DNA from: Myrica gale
Lineage: Eukaryota > Streptophyta > Magnoliopsida > Fagales > Myricaceae
Assembly (NCBI GenBank): GCA_963930655.1
Contig: OZ005601.1
Span: 24,428,921 to 24,492,920 of the forward strand
Direction of reading: 5' to 3'
DNA length: 64,000 nucleotides
Below, one piece after another: positions 31,969 to 43,262 of the stretch; the first letter of the stretch is position 1; each line of letters opens with the position of its first letter. A program made the position numbers and the translations under genes. The notes beneath the pieces are model-generated. The model was not told where the DNA came from, ran no database searches, and was given only the letters and a program-made list of their open reading frames with translations.

Positions 31969-32121
31969 ATAAGCGGAGGCAGGAAGCTGATTAATGGGGG
32001 GCAAAAAAAATGGTAAAAAAAAATTTAGTTGAAAAAAAAAATTTAGGTGTAAAATTTTGTTGTTTTAGGGAGCGAACCGGGGCAGTGGCCCCAGTTCGCC
32101 CCCCCTGCCTCCACCGGTGGT
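31969..32121. mobile_element. Short hAT-type MITE (153 bp) with perfect 8-bp TSD
   Basis: CCCTAACC is present at 31961-31968 and 32122-32129. The ends carry inverted GCGGAGGCAGG / GTGGAGGCAGG near the boundaries. It appears nested in another repeat of the GGAGCTACAAGGGGCCATGACCC type. Confidence 0.72.
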
Positions 32122-32129
32122 CCCTAACC

Positions 32130-33278
32130 CCCCATAATGATTTTCGTATTTTGGCCCTCTCTAAATTTATATTCATGTAACTAACCCCTCTTAAGTTTAA
32201 TCCTGACTTTATTTCAGTGTTTGGATTTCAAAATTTTGTGGGTTTAAAAATTTTAGTATATGAAAATTGGTAAATAAAGTAAATAAAAAGATAATCAAAT
32301 ACTGTGCTAGCGTTCTTATAGACTATTTGTTAGCAATGGAAACTTCATATAACAGAGTCAGGTACAACATCCATAGGAATAGAAGATAAAATCAATAAGA
32401 CCGAACAAGGCATCATCTGGCCATATTGTGAGCCATGCAATTAGCGGCGGACCGCAGCAAACGCCAAGTTGTTCTGCTTAACCGTCGCGTCAAAATTGAT
32501 CAGAAAAATGTATGGGGCCGGGGATGCCACTTCCATACTTTGCGTCCCTGCTATAATTTGTCATAAGTTACTTTTAAAAAGAAAAGAGGGTCAAACTCCA
32601 ATACTTGGTCAAAACCTAGCCTCAATTATTAGCCAAAAAAAAAGGGAAATTCATCCTAATTGCCACTTTTAAGCACGATTTCTACGGCTTAATTCTTTTA
32701 TCCCACTTAGAAGGTTGTTGGATGCTTACAAATACAAGGAACACTAATTATTACACTATTGTGTGTGCTTAGGTTGTTGAGTGCTTTCTTTTTTCTGGGC
32801 TTCGGTTGAGTCGAGTCGTTTCAAGAGCTAGAATATTGCAATTTGGAATTAGACCGATCTTATATTAGGTGGCTGGAATTCCGCCCTATTATTTTTATAG
32901 TTTGGCAGCTGGGATTCCCCTTTTTTTAGGGTGTCTGGAATTCCCCTGTTACCTACCTCATGTGCCTTGAAGGACTTTCCAATGCTAGTTAAACCCCGAT
33001 GTTGTGGGTCAAGATCAGTATATTCATATAACCTATATGATCGTGCCTAGACAAAAAAGCCTTTTCCTTTCATTAACAAAAGGCGTTCTATTGTCGGTGA
33101 TAAAAAAATTTGTGCTCCTTTGCTGGTGGACCATCGCCTGGAACTCTTGCTATAAAGGTGTCCAAATCCTACCCTGCCTAGGCAACCATTTCCTCTCCCT
33201 ACTTTTGCTTTTCTCTCTAGATTTCTCTCCGTCTCTGTCCCTCTGTCTTTAAGCAAGCGTGCACACACAAGAATACAA
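32130..33278 (+). promoter_or_regulatory. Intergenic region and promoter side of CXE-B
   Basis: No gene is seen in most of this stretch. TATAAAG at 33151-33157 lies about 120 bp before the CXE-B start codon and is a good TATA candidate. A CT-rich 5' leader (about 33195-33250) follows. Confidence 0.5.
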
Positions 33279-34244
33279 ATGGATCCAAGTAAGCCAGAGG
33301 TATCACTTGAGGTTTTTCCGTATCTTAGAGTGTACAAAGATGGAACCGTGGAAAGGATTGCGGGGACCCAAGTTGCCCCCGCCGGCCTCGATCCTCAAAC
33401 GGGTGTCGAATCTAAAGATGTAGTGATCGTACCAGAAACCGGTGTCTCGGCCAGACTTTACCGCCCAAATCTCCCGGAAAAGACTGATCAAAAGCTTCCC
33501 GTGGTTCTTTACTTCCATGGTGGGGCGTTTTGCATTTCGTCGGTGGCTGATCCCCTCTACCACAACAGTGTCAACATGCTAGTTGCTGAAGCTAAAATCA
33601 TCGTTGTCTCAGTAGACTACAGGAGAGTCCCGGAGCATCCGCTTCCGGCGGCCTATGAGGACTGCTGGGCTGCGATTCAGTGGGTGGGCTCCCACGCTGC
33701 GGGTGATCACGACTGCCACGAGCCATGGCTCAAGGACTATGTTGACTTCGGGAGGCTGTTTTTGGCAGGAGACAGTGCGGGTGCTAATATTGCACACCAC
33801 TTGGCCCTACGAGCTAGGAAAACAGAAATAACGGGAAATTTAAAGCTCCTCGGCCTTCTTCTAATCAATCCTTACTTCTGGGGAGAGAAGCCAATTGGAG
33901 TGGAGGTCACAGACACAGTAAGAAAAGCAATGGTTGACAACTGGTGGCTTTACGTCTGTCCATCCGACAAAGGCGGAGACGATCTGCTCATCAACCCTTT
34001 TACTGAGGGATCCCCAAGTCTCGACGGGTTGGCCTGCCAAAAAATACTCGTCACCCTTTCTGAGACGGACATCTTGAGGGACAGAGGGAGGCTTTATTAC
34101 GATAACTTGGTGCAGAGCGGATGGAAAGGAACAGCGGAGGTCACGGAGATTGAAGGGGAAGATCATGTCTTCCATATCTTTAACCCCACCTGCGAAAAGG
34201 CAAAGATCTTGATCAAACGCTTGGCTTCATTCATCAATCAATGA
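33279..34244 (+). CDS. CXE: Class I plant carboxylesterase CXE-B (alpha/beta hydrolase)
   Basis: Intronless, 321 residues. The oxyanion-hole motif HGG is at 80-82 (YFHGGAFC), the nucleophile Ser166 lies in canonical GDSAGAN, the acid is Asp264 (SETDILRDRG) and the base His296 (EDHVFH). SVDYRRVPEHPLPAAYED and the C-terminal CEKAKILIKRLASFI helix are typical. It is co-linear with CXE-A along its whole length and clearly paralogous, but keeps the Asp before the nucleophile. It is expected to be an active soluble carboxylesterase; in this family members act on small esters, xenobiotics or specialised metabolites, and Ser (not Thr) at the nucleophile is the usual esterase state. ATG 33279 is in good context and follows a CT-rich leader with a TATA candidate upstream. 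Confidence 0.94.
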   Translation: MDPSKPEVSLEVFPYLRVYKDGTVERIAGTQVAPAGLDPQTGVESKDVVIVPETGVSARLYRPNLPEKTDQKLPVVLYFHGGAFCISSVADPLYHNSVNMLVAEAKIIVVSVDYRRVPEHPLPAAYEDCWAAIQWVGSHAAGDHDCHEPWLKDYVDFGRLFLAGDSAGANIAHHLALRARKTEITGNLKLLGLLLINPYFWGEKPIGVEVTDTVRKAMVDNWWLYVCPSDKGGDDLLINPFTEGSPSLDGLACQKILVTLSETDILRDRGRLYYDNLVQSGWKGTAEVTEIEGEDHVFHIFNPTCEKAKILIKRLASFINQ

Positions 34245-34626
34245 TGTCTTTCTTGTGTAAATGTGTACTACGTACGTTCCAATCGAAAAGTTCGGAAATT
34301 GTTGCTTTCAGTACCGCTGGTTTTATGTTTGGGGGGCAAAAAAAAAAAAGTAGACATAAAGCTACCTTGCAAAGATAGCTTGGTCTGATCAAATCTTTCT
34401 TTTAGATCTCTATGTTTCCGATCTTCGTGTCGGGATTCAACCCCGACTGATGTAGTTCTTGTCCACTTGTGGTATAATTTTATATGATATCCCCAGATCA
34501 TTTTCACATGTTTACGTATTTCGAAAATAATATTATAAGAGCAAGACATCTATAGTTGACTAAATGCCAAACGTCCAGTGGGATATCCATATCGATCGTC
34601 TGCAAAGTTGATTGAAATATGCAGCA
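34245..34626. other. 3' flank of CXE-B
   Basis: 3' UTR and flank. A poly-A-like run lies at about 34338. No gene. Confidence 0.4.
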
Positions 34627-37600
34627 TTAGCTAATAAATTATTGCTTTCTTGTTCCATTCGGTGAAATATTTAGAAGAAAATAAATCACGGTTGAAGAAG
34701 TTCCAGCTGTCTGAATCAATTATCATCAGCAGATTGAGAAATGTGTTTCTACTCCTCGTGTAATGAAAAAAAATACGAGTTAAATACAATTTTTTACTCC
34801 TAATTATTAAAATTATTATATTTTATTTTAAATTATTAATTTCGTTACCTCTCGTCCTATAACATCTGATCATTTAAAATTTATAATTTCAAAAGTTAAT
34901 TTAGATAAAATTAATATTTTAACTCAGTAAAATGACGATTTTACTCTCATGATTCTTTCTTTTTATAAATATTTTTTTGTTTAGAGTAAATTCATCATTT
35001 TATTAAATTAAAATAATAATTTTTATTGAAAATTCAGGTATAAAGTATAAATAATTAATAATTGAGAGGTGAAATATAATAAAATTAATAATATAAAATG
35101 ACCGAACTTCAATAATGGAAGAGTGAAGAGTGTATTTTTTCTAATAATAATAATAGATCATCAGCGCATGGACTTGTCGTGTTTATATATTAGTATATTA
35201 CTCAATTTGACTAGAATGGGGATTAATAATGAGCGTGGCTGGGCCCAATTTTGTTGTTTCTTTGGGTCGGAAGGCCCAAAATATTCACCGTAAAATAAAT
35301 ATGCGGGGGAGAATTTTCTCTAAGAAACAAGAGAACATCAATGCCTTATTGCCTTTTTTTTTCAAACCAGGTAAGCTGGACCGTTGATGGTAATAAGCCA
35401 GCTCTTAAAAGACTTTCGAGAAGCATCATTATCTAGGAAGAAAAAGGAGCACGTGAGCTTGTTAACGAATTAGTAATGTAGTTGGACAGTTAAGATTGTT
35501 GTAATAAAGCTCAGTTATTGGGTTAAGTCATTGAGCTTGATAAAAGCTGACTCTTTTGTATAAATAGTGAAGCACAGAGAAAGGATGTATTTGCATGCAA
35601 AACGTGAATACAAATTGAATTTCCTCGGAGATTTGCTCTCTCGATTGAATTTTCTATTTATGTTGCTTTTCTTTATAAACAATCAGAAAAGTATACAATA
35701 AAAATCTACTTGTTACACTTGAGGCTTTTGTTGGAAAACTTCAATTCAAGCATTTGGACTCCTTAACTTTCCATGGGTATCCCAAAATTGTTCACAAAAA
35801 GCTACTCGATTTTTCTGGTCGCAAGGGATTCTGTGTTTTGATTTTCGGGTCTAAAAATTAGATTTATGAGGTTTAGCTCATTTTCATAAATTTCGTCCAC
35901 AAGTTTTCACTTTAATCACTTATAGTTCCCGAGTTTTATGAGTTTGTCAAAATAGTCTTTCTATCCCTTTCTGTTAGTGATTTTTTCATTCAACTAATTG
36001 TCCTATAAATCATGACTAATCAGAAGCGGATGCGCGTTCATTTTTTCCAGCCTATATCTCCACATCAACTCAATGCACCCACTCGGGAACGTAATGCCAT
36101 GGTGTCAAAAACGATAGCCCTGATTTGCCTAAAATGAAAAAAAGGACTGAGTAAATGTTGAAGGTTAGAAAAAAGTTCACTAAGTGTTGAAAACGTATTA
36201 TCCATTTTTGATTAGTCGTGGCGTGTAAAGCTTTTAGTTGAGTGGACAATTTGATAATGAAAAGGGACGGAATGACTATTTTGACAAACTCATAAAACTA
36301 AAAAATTATGAGTAACTGACGTGAAAACATGAAGACTAATTTTTAAAAAGAGCAAAACTAAGAGTCAAAAATAGTCCTTACCCCCTTTAAAAATCATGAG
36401 AAACCAAAAGATATGCTGAATTTCGTTGTTTTTTTTTTTGCTTTTTCGAAAAACATATTGCCGAAAAGCCCCTGTTCCAAAACCATCAAAATCCCAACCA
36501 ATTCCGATATTATAACCTGCAATTAAAATATGTAATATTCATGTTTTGTTGACCAGAAAACACGTTTACGCGATTAGATTTTAACAACAAGAATACGAAC
36601 TTGACGTTATTTTAAATTTTCCCAAATTTTTGGTTCAAGAACAAATTAGAAAACTTAAAGCAAACCCGATCAAATAACCTCATGATTTTTTATAATAGCC
36701 TAGAGTACGGCGAGATCAGGAAGAAAACCCGAAGGTTTGTGGTCGGAAAGTGGTCGGAATAATACGGATTAGGAGTTCCAAAATCTGGCCATCCGAAAAT
36801 CCGATTTTTGTTTTTAAACATGAAAATTCTAGCCTTGGCTCCCATACCTATTGTTAGATCTAAAATATAAATATTCTAAGATCTAGAACATGTGATGAAT
36901 ATGGATTCAATTTAATTAATAATCATACATGTGCAGAAGCAAACCTTGTTAATTTGTAGCGAAATCCCGGATTTTATGAACCATGTGTTCTGTACAGCAG
37001 GAACAAAGTTCGCGCTTGCTCTTCCTCTCCTTGGTCCTACAAATACTCCTATATATTAATAGTTGGACACTGACAGGCCCCAATAGTAGTATTCTATAAG
37101 TAAATAAGAAAAGGATTTTCAAGTATATGGAGTGTTGAGTAAAACTCAAATAAATTCATTTTATTAAAGGAATACAATACTAATACTTTTACAAAGAACA
37201 CACAAGCACACAAGACAAACAACACAACTAGCTATAGAGACCTTCACCTCACGTACATTCTCCAGGAAAAACATTCTCCCTCTTTCTGACACTACTCTCT
37301 TAGCTAGCTCACTTCTTTTCAATCACCAACACATTTATTTCACTCTTACACGATTTCACTTTCTACTTGTACACACCACACGCTCAGTTGCTCACTTTTC
37401 CAACTTACCCAAATGACTACCTCACTCACCTATGTATAGATGATTAGAAGCACAAACTCCAGCGAATCATATATAAATGATCAAAAACATTATTAGGTCA
37501 CTAGTCAATGCAAGCCCACATTATTAATTGTATTCGATGAGGGTGAAATTTTTAGCCCACCTATGAGACCTAACCCAGATGAGGCTTAACACACTTAAAT

Positions 37601-38357
37601 GGGGTCCAACGCTGAAAAGCTTCAAAGTAGATTTTTGGGTAGTTGTTCAAAGATCTTATCGTCTGCAAAGTCATATCCCATTGGGCAAAAAGAGCGTTAG
37701 TATGCAGGGAGACCGATCTCCATTGACGTCCAATCAACTCATACAGTAGCAGAAAAGAAGAGCCATACTTCTATAAGATGGCTCCCTGGTACGCATTAGC
37801 TACTCATGAAAGGATTTTTTCTCCTCCTTTTTGATAATCTCGGACGAGTCTGATTTGAGCTTTAGAGGTTAACCCCATGAGGCAGCCCAACTCACTCTTT
37901 CCTTAGCTTTGCAGGCTCTCGAGCCATGAGTATTGGAAGGTTCTCCATCGTTCATCATGGAGCCGGATTTTTACATGAAATATAGTAGCGCTTCTATAGT
38001 CCCTTGTCGAATGCATTTACACAATTAAGCTAGTCGTACAAATGAAGATGTAAGAAATAAAAATTATTTATACTGAAGAAAAATTATTTACACTGATAAG
38101 TGAGACATCCATAATATTGAAATGGATATATTAATATTCTCGCTTATATTTTAAAAGATTACATTAAGGCTTATTTATAAGTCATAAATCTCACATGCCC
38201 ATATTACCTTAGCAACGTGGAACTACACATCTCAACAAAAGAAGCACTGCGCAGGAAAAAAAAAACAAATGAAGAAGCACTAATATAAGGTGAATTATGA
38301 TTAATGTTGGGGTGTTCACCATTATCTTCAGCCAAGGCCCAACAACCAAGTGAAACC
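34627..38357. repeat. Segmental repeat, copy A
   Basis: This stretch aligns in order with copy C (48423-51940 continued at 57736 to about 58420), and part of it with copy B (40076-42410). Shared landmarks are TTAGCTAATAAATTATTGCT at the left edge, a TGTATAAATAGTGAAGCAC block (35558 here), a long-TIR element (about 35868-36385), AGATCTAGAACATGTG (about 36880) and TCCAACGCTGAAAA (about 37608). No host gene was recognised in it. The TATA-like block resembles a promoter or LTR, but no terminal repeats or primer site accompany it. Confidence 0.88.
35868..36385. mobile_element. Long-TIR non-autonomous element in copy A
   Basis: The left arm (GCTCATTTTCATAAATTTCGTCC ... GAGTTTTATGAGTTTGTCA) and right arm (TTGACAAACTCATAAAACT ... 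AAAAAGAGCAAAACTAAGAG) are imperfect inverted repeats of well over 100 bp. The interior includes CTAATCAG.AGCGGATGCG with its inverted partner. Equivalent elements are at 40485-42070 (interrupted) and 49578-50145. Confidence 0.65.
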
Positions 38358-40075
38358 TGTCACGCCCCAAACCTCAAAGGCTAGAGGGTGACTTACTTGC
38401 AATAAACAATTAGACTTTTGGTTTAAAACATATCTAATAATAAATGCGGAATAAACTTTATTTAAAAACTTCAATAAATCTCTTTTAATAAAACTTAAAA
38501 AAACTCTTTCAGCACACAAAGACAAATCTAAACATGTTCAAACTCATACTAGAGTCAAACATTTATTCTAATAATCACTCAGCTACCCGCCGACGTGCCA
38601 TCTAATCCTGATTATCGACCCGCTCCTGATCAACATCTGAAAATAAGGAAAACAATAGGGGGTGAGTTCAACAACTCAGTAAGCAAAATCATTATGCTAG
38701 TGTATATCCCACGAGCCACACTCTAACAGTAAGATATAGAATATTTAAAATCTTTCTAAACTATTGAAAGTTGTTTTTGACAATTTCAATAAAACATCTT
38801 TATCAATAAAATATTTTTATCTATATAACATAATACTATAGAAAATCAGTTTTATCTGTATATGAAAATCCCTTTAGCAATAACTATGGGTCACGTTTAC
38901 CCCCGCGACAGGGTTGTGCAGTTGCTACCTAGTTTGGGGATCAACCAAACTAAGCCAATACTATGGGTAGAATCTTCCTTAATAAGGCTTGACCATGTCC
39001 AAGTGTGCACTCGGTAAGAATCTACAAAAAAAGCCACTTCGTTTCCAGAATGGGTGCACTCAATGGGTTGCAATTGGTACCAATGCGCTGTCTCTGTAAC
39101 TCTGGGCCTCAGGGTTTGAAAATACATAACATATTATAAAATAAACTTCACTTTGAACTTTGCATCTTTATCCTCTTTTCATGAAATACATGCATAAATC
39201 TTGAATAACAATAAATACCAAAAGCTTTGATTTCAATCAATGAAAATATCATGAAATATCATGCACAAATCTTGAATAACAATAAATATAAAAAAACTTT
39301 GTTTTAAATATTGAAAACATCATGAATATCATTGGACATAAAAATAGGCTCATGTTTACACATTTCATGTTATAACCTTTGACAATTTAATCATAAAGTA
39401 ATGCACATAAAACTCCGAGGGTTTTCATTAAAACATGCAATTTCTCAAATATCACCTCGGTCTTTTAGAAAAATCTAGCATAATAACCTCGCTTACTTGG
39501 ATCTTCAAGCAAATAAGCCTCTGACTTAGCACCTATCAATACAAAATTTAACGTATTATAATACGCTCAAACGGAAACACAAATGAAGCTCTAAATCTGC
39601 CCAACAGGATTAGATCCGAAATTCACTGGTCAGATTCTAAAATATTTCTTACCTATCTCGGATTTCCCTAAAACCCTTAAATTAAACTATGTTCTTCCCT
39701 AGAATGTTAACTATAATACATCTGTAAAAGTTCATATCCAAATGCCTAGTAAAAATCATTCAATAAAATCGACATTTATCTCTGTTCATGGAGTCAAACT
39801 ATACCCTGAATAATTCGGTACTCATCACTTCCAAAATTCATAAAGATCTATTAAGATATCCACAAAACCCGAAATGTATACCAAAGATTTATATATAGGT
39901 TATACAAATACTCATAAAATTTCATTCCGAAATTCAACTCCTATCTATGTCATCCGGTTCAAAACTCCAATCTGTATCAATGAATCTTTCTCACCAAATC
40001 CGATTTCTCTACACCTAACTTCCGAATTTTCAAAACCATACCAATACATCTCCAAAAATTCTGAAACTTTAAACT
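38358..40075. mobile_element. Ty3/Gypsy-type LTR (solo or truncated)
   Basis: Begins TGTCACGCCCC, a very common start of plant Gypsy LTRs, directly after AGTGAAACC of copy A; copy C is uninterrupted at that point. It contains GGTGAGTTCAACAACTCAGTAAG and the long conserved-looking segment around 38890-39060 typical of such LTRs. There is no coding region. The right end runs into copy B without a clear CA terminus, so it seems truncated. Confidence 0.65.
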
Positions 40076-42410
40076 TTAATAAAGCCCAGTTATTGGGTTA
40101 AGTCGTTGAGCTTGATAAAAGCTGACTCTTTTGTATAAATAGTGAAGCACCGAGAAAGGATGTATTTGCATGCAAAACGTCGTGAATACAAATTGAATTT
40201 CCTCGGAGATTTGCTCTCTCGATTGAATTTTCTATTTATGTTGCTTTTCTTTATAAACAATCAGAAAAGTATACAATAAAAATCTACTTGTTACACTTGA
40301 GGCTTTTGTTGGAAAACTTCAATTCAAGCATTTGGACTCCTTAACTTTCCATGGGTATCCCAAAATTCTGCACAAAAAGCTACTTGATTTTTCTGGTCGC
40401 AAGCTGAATTTTGCGATTTTGACCTTCAACCGCCAAATTTCTTTAAGGGATTCTGTGTTTTGATTTTCGGGTCAAAAAGTTAGATTTATTACTATTTTCG
40501 TCTTTGAATTTTGCCCCTTTTTCATAAATTTCGTCCACAAGTTTTCACTTTAATCACTTATAGTTCTTGAGTTTTATGAGTTTGTCAAAATAGTCTTTTT
40601 ATCTCCCCTGTTGGCGAATTTCTCAATCAACTAACAGTCTTATAAATCACAACCAATGAGAAGCGGACACACGTTCATTTTTTTTCAGCTCTATCTCCAC
40701 ATCAACACAATGCACTTGAGTGTGTCAAAACGACAGCCCTGCTTTGCCTAAAATGAATAAACGACAAAGTGAGTAAATGTCGAAGGTTTAAAAATGTTCA
40801 CTAGTGTTAGAAAACGTATTTGATATTCTTTTTAAATTGCGTGTCACCTACAAATGGTGTAGAGATACAAGCAGAAAAAGAATGAATGCACTTTTGGTTA
40901 GTTATGGTGTGCAATGGCGGAACCAAAAATGAATCTGAAGGGGGTAAACTGTTAAAGGAAAATGACAAAAAAAATACTATGTAATGTAAAAAAATGTCTT
41001 AAAGTTAAAAATATTGAAAATTAAGGACTAAAAATATTTAAAATATATTATATTGAAGTACATGGACCGCACTATTTGCTAAGGGTGAGAAGTGGCAATT
41101 GGATCCTACGGGTTTGCATCTTCTGAAAAAAAATATTTTATCAAATACTCCCTACGAAATTGATCCACAATCCCAACATCATATTCTTCAATGAATTTAC
41201 ATAACCCTGGATCAACAATAATGTCATCCGAACTAAACAAAAGACGAGATATTTTCGAACTAGTATTCATTTCAGAAGTAGTAATCACGTTAGGAGTATT
41301 AAACGACCCCACTAATTTTTTTAACAAAAACTTATTTAGTATTTAAACAAAACTAAACAAAATTCATCAATATAATTTCACAAGTCAAAACCTTCATAAT
41401 CACAATTTCACAATTCAATATAATGCACATTAATAAAACAACCCAACCATGTAATATCACAAATAATTCAGTAGATGATAGCAGAGAAATGCACTTACGT
41501 GATTTTTCTCTTTTTACTTCAAGATTTTGTCATCTGATCTACTACCTCTTCTTAGTATTTTATTAGGTTTTTGTATAGGTTTCATTTGCTGTAAGTTATA
41601 TCCAATATTCATGCATCGCCCAAAGAAGACAACAAATAAAAAAATTGCAATCAAATGAATAAAATGTAGGATATTATAGTATTTCAGTGGAAAGTCAAAC
41701 TAATTGTAGAAGTAATAAAAATTTGTTTGTGAGTTTTATTTATCTGAAATGACTGAAATCTTCATTTATTTACTATAATTATAGAACACATTAAATCATT
41801 ATGGGGTCAGCCTAGTCTAAAAGTGAGCAGATTAGTTATAATTAAAAAAATTAAAACATTTTGCATTGGCCAACTGGGCCCCCCTTAAATCCGCCACTGA
41901 TGGTGTGTAAGACTTTTAGTTGAATGAACAGTTCGATAACGAGAGAAGATTAAAGAACTATTTTGACAAACTCATAAGATAAAAAAAAAATATTGAATGA
42001 CTGACGTAAAAACATGAAGACTAAATTTTAAAAAGGAGCAAGACTCAAACTCGAAAATCATCATTAACCCTTTAAAAGTCATGAGAAACCAAAAGATATG
42101 CCGAATTTCGTTGTTTCTTTTTGCTTTTTTGAAAAACATGTTGCCGAAAAGCCCCTGTTCCAAAAACATCAAAATCCCAACCAATTCCGATATTATAACC
42201 TGCAATTATAACACACAGTACTTTTATAAGGAGCACACAAGACAAACTACACGACTAGCTAGAGAGACCTTCGCCTCACGTAATTCTCCAGGAAAAACAT
42301 TCTCTCTTTCTGACACTGCTCTCTTAGCTAGCTCACTTCTTTTCAATCACCAACTCATTTATTTCACTTTCTTCTTGTACACACCAGAAGCCCAGATGCT
42401 CACTTTTCCA
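40076..42410. repeat. Segmental repeat, copy B (partial)
   Basis: Starts TAATAAAGCCCAG and follows copies A and C through TGTATAAATAGTGAAGCAC (40131) and the long-TIR element. It then lacks about 650 bp present in A (between about 36520 and 37185) and resumes to CTCACTTTTCCAAC, where Gypsy protease sequence begins. It is interrupted by a hAT element at 40912-41899. Confidence 0.88.
40912..41899 (-). mobile_element. hAT deletion derivative (988 bp) with perfect 8-bp TSD
   Basis: ATGGTGTG flanks it at 40904-40911 and 41900-41907. The ends are CAATGGCGGA and, inverted, CAGTGGCGGA, the standard plant hAT terminus. The host sequence is the long-TIR element of copy B, whose uninterrupted counterparts exist in A and C, so empty sites are available. 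On the minus strand (41327-41106) a 73-codon frame contains DPGLCKFIEEYDVG and VDQFRREYLIK, resembling the N-terminus of TTF-type zinc-finger hAT transposases (the DPGLR...RDE.RR.Y region). The catalytic part is missing. Confidence 0.88.
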
Positions 42411-43262
42411 ACTCCAAGAGGCAACTCCGAAGATGATTGGTTGAGAACCAATATCTTTCACACAACCTGCACCGTGGCCGACAAAGTCTGCAAGATGATC
42501 ATTGACACTGGCAGTTGTGAGAACGTAGTCTCTGAAGATGCTGTCCAAAAGTTGCAGCTGAAGACAGATCGTCACCCCAAGCCTTACAAACTGTCATGGC
42601 AGAATAAGGGCAGTAACGTAACCGTAGAAAGATGATGCCTAGTGTCTTTCTCTGTTGGCAAGAAATACTTTGATAATGTTTGGTGTGATGTGGTGTCCAC
42701 GGATGCATGTCATATACTGTTAGGTAGACCTTGGCAGTATGATCGGAGGGTGGTACATGACGGACGGAAGAATACATATTCCCTTAGCATCAAAGGGAAA
42801 AAGATTGTGTTGGCACCTCGTTGGGAATGACCCAATCCCACCCAGGTTGTCAATAATAACAATCTGTTTTCTATGTCCAGGTTTTTAGTTGAAGTTGAGC
42901 ATGAGAATGTAGTCTTTGCTTTACTGCCTTGTGGAGATAGTGCAACAGGTGAGGTTCCTGAATTACCCATGAAGGTCCAGCAGTTAGTTTCGTAATTCTC
43001 TGATTTGATGCCAGAAGACCATCCTCCTGGACTACTGCCTATGAGAGACATTCAGCACCAGATTGAATTGATCCCTGGCTCAAGTTTGCCCAATAGACCA
43101 GCATACCGCCTCAGCCCAAAGGAAGCTGAAGAGTTGCAGCGACAGGTGGTAGAGTTGCTGGAGCGGAGCTATATCGGTGAGAGTATGAGCCCATGTGTCA
43201 TTCCTGCCTTGTTGGTGCCGAAGAAAGATGGTTCCTGACGCATGTGTGTAGACAGCAGAGCC
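42411..43262 (+). mobile_element. Ty3/Gypsy fragment: protease to start of RT
   Basis: 42430-42635 encodes DDWLRTNIF...MIIDTGSCENVVSEDAV, the retropepsin-like domain with catalytic DTG. After stops, 43005-43262 gives [22 protein letters not shown] sequence (here [13 protein letters not shown]), [16 protein letters not shown] and VPKKDGS, then CVDSRAI, the start of reverse transcriptase. It ends abruptly where Copia-type sequence begins. Several stops make it inactive. Confidence 0.85.
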
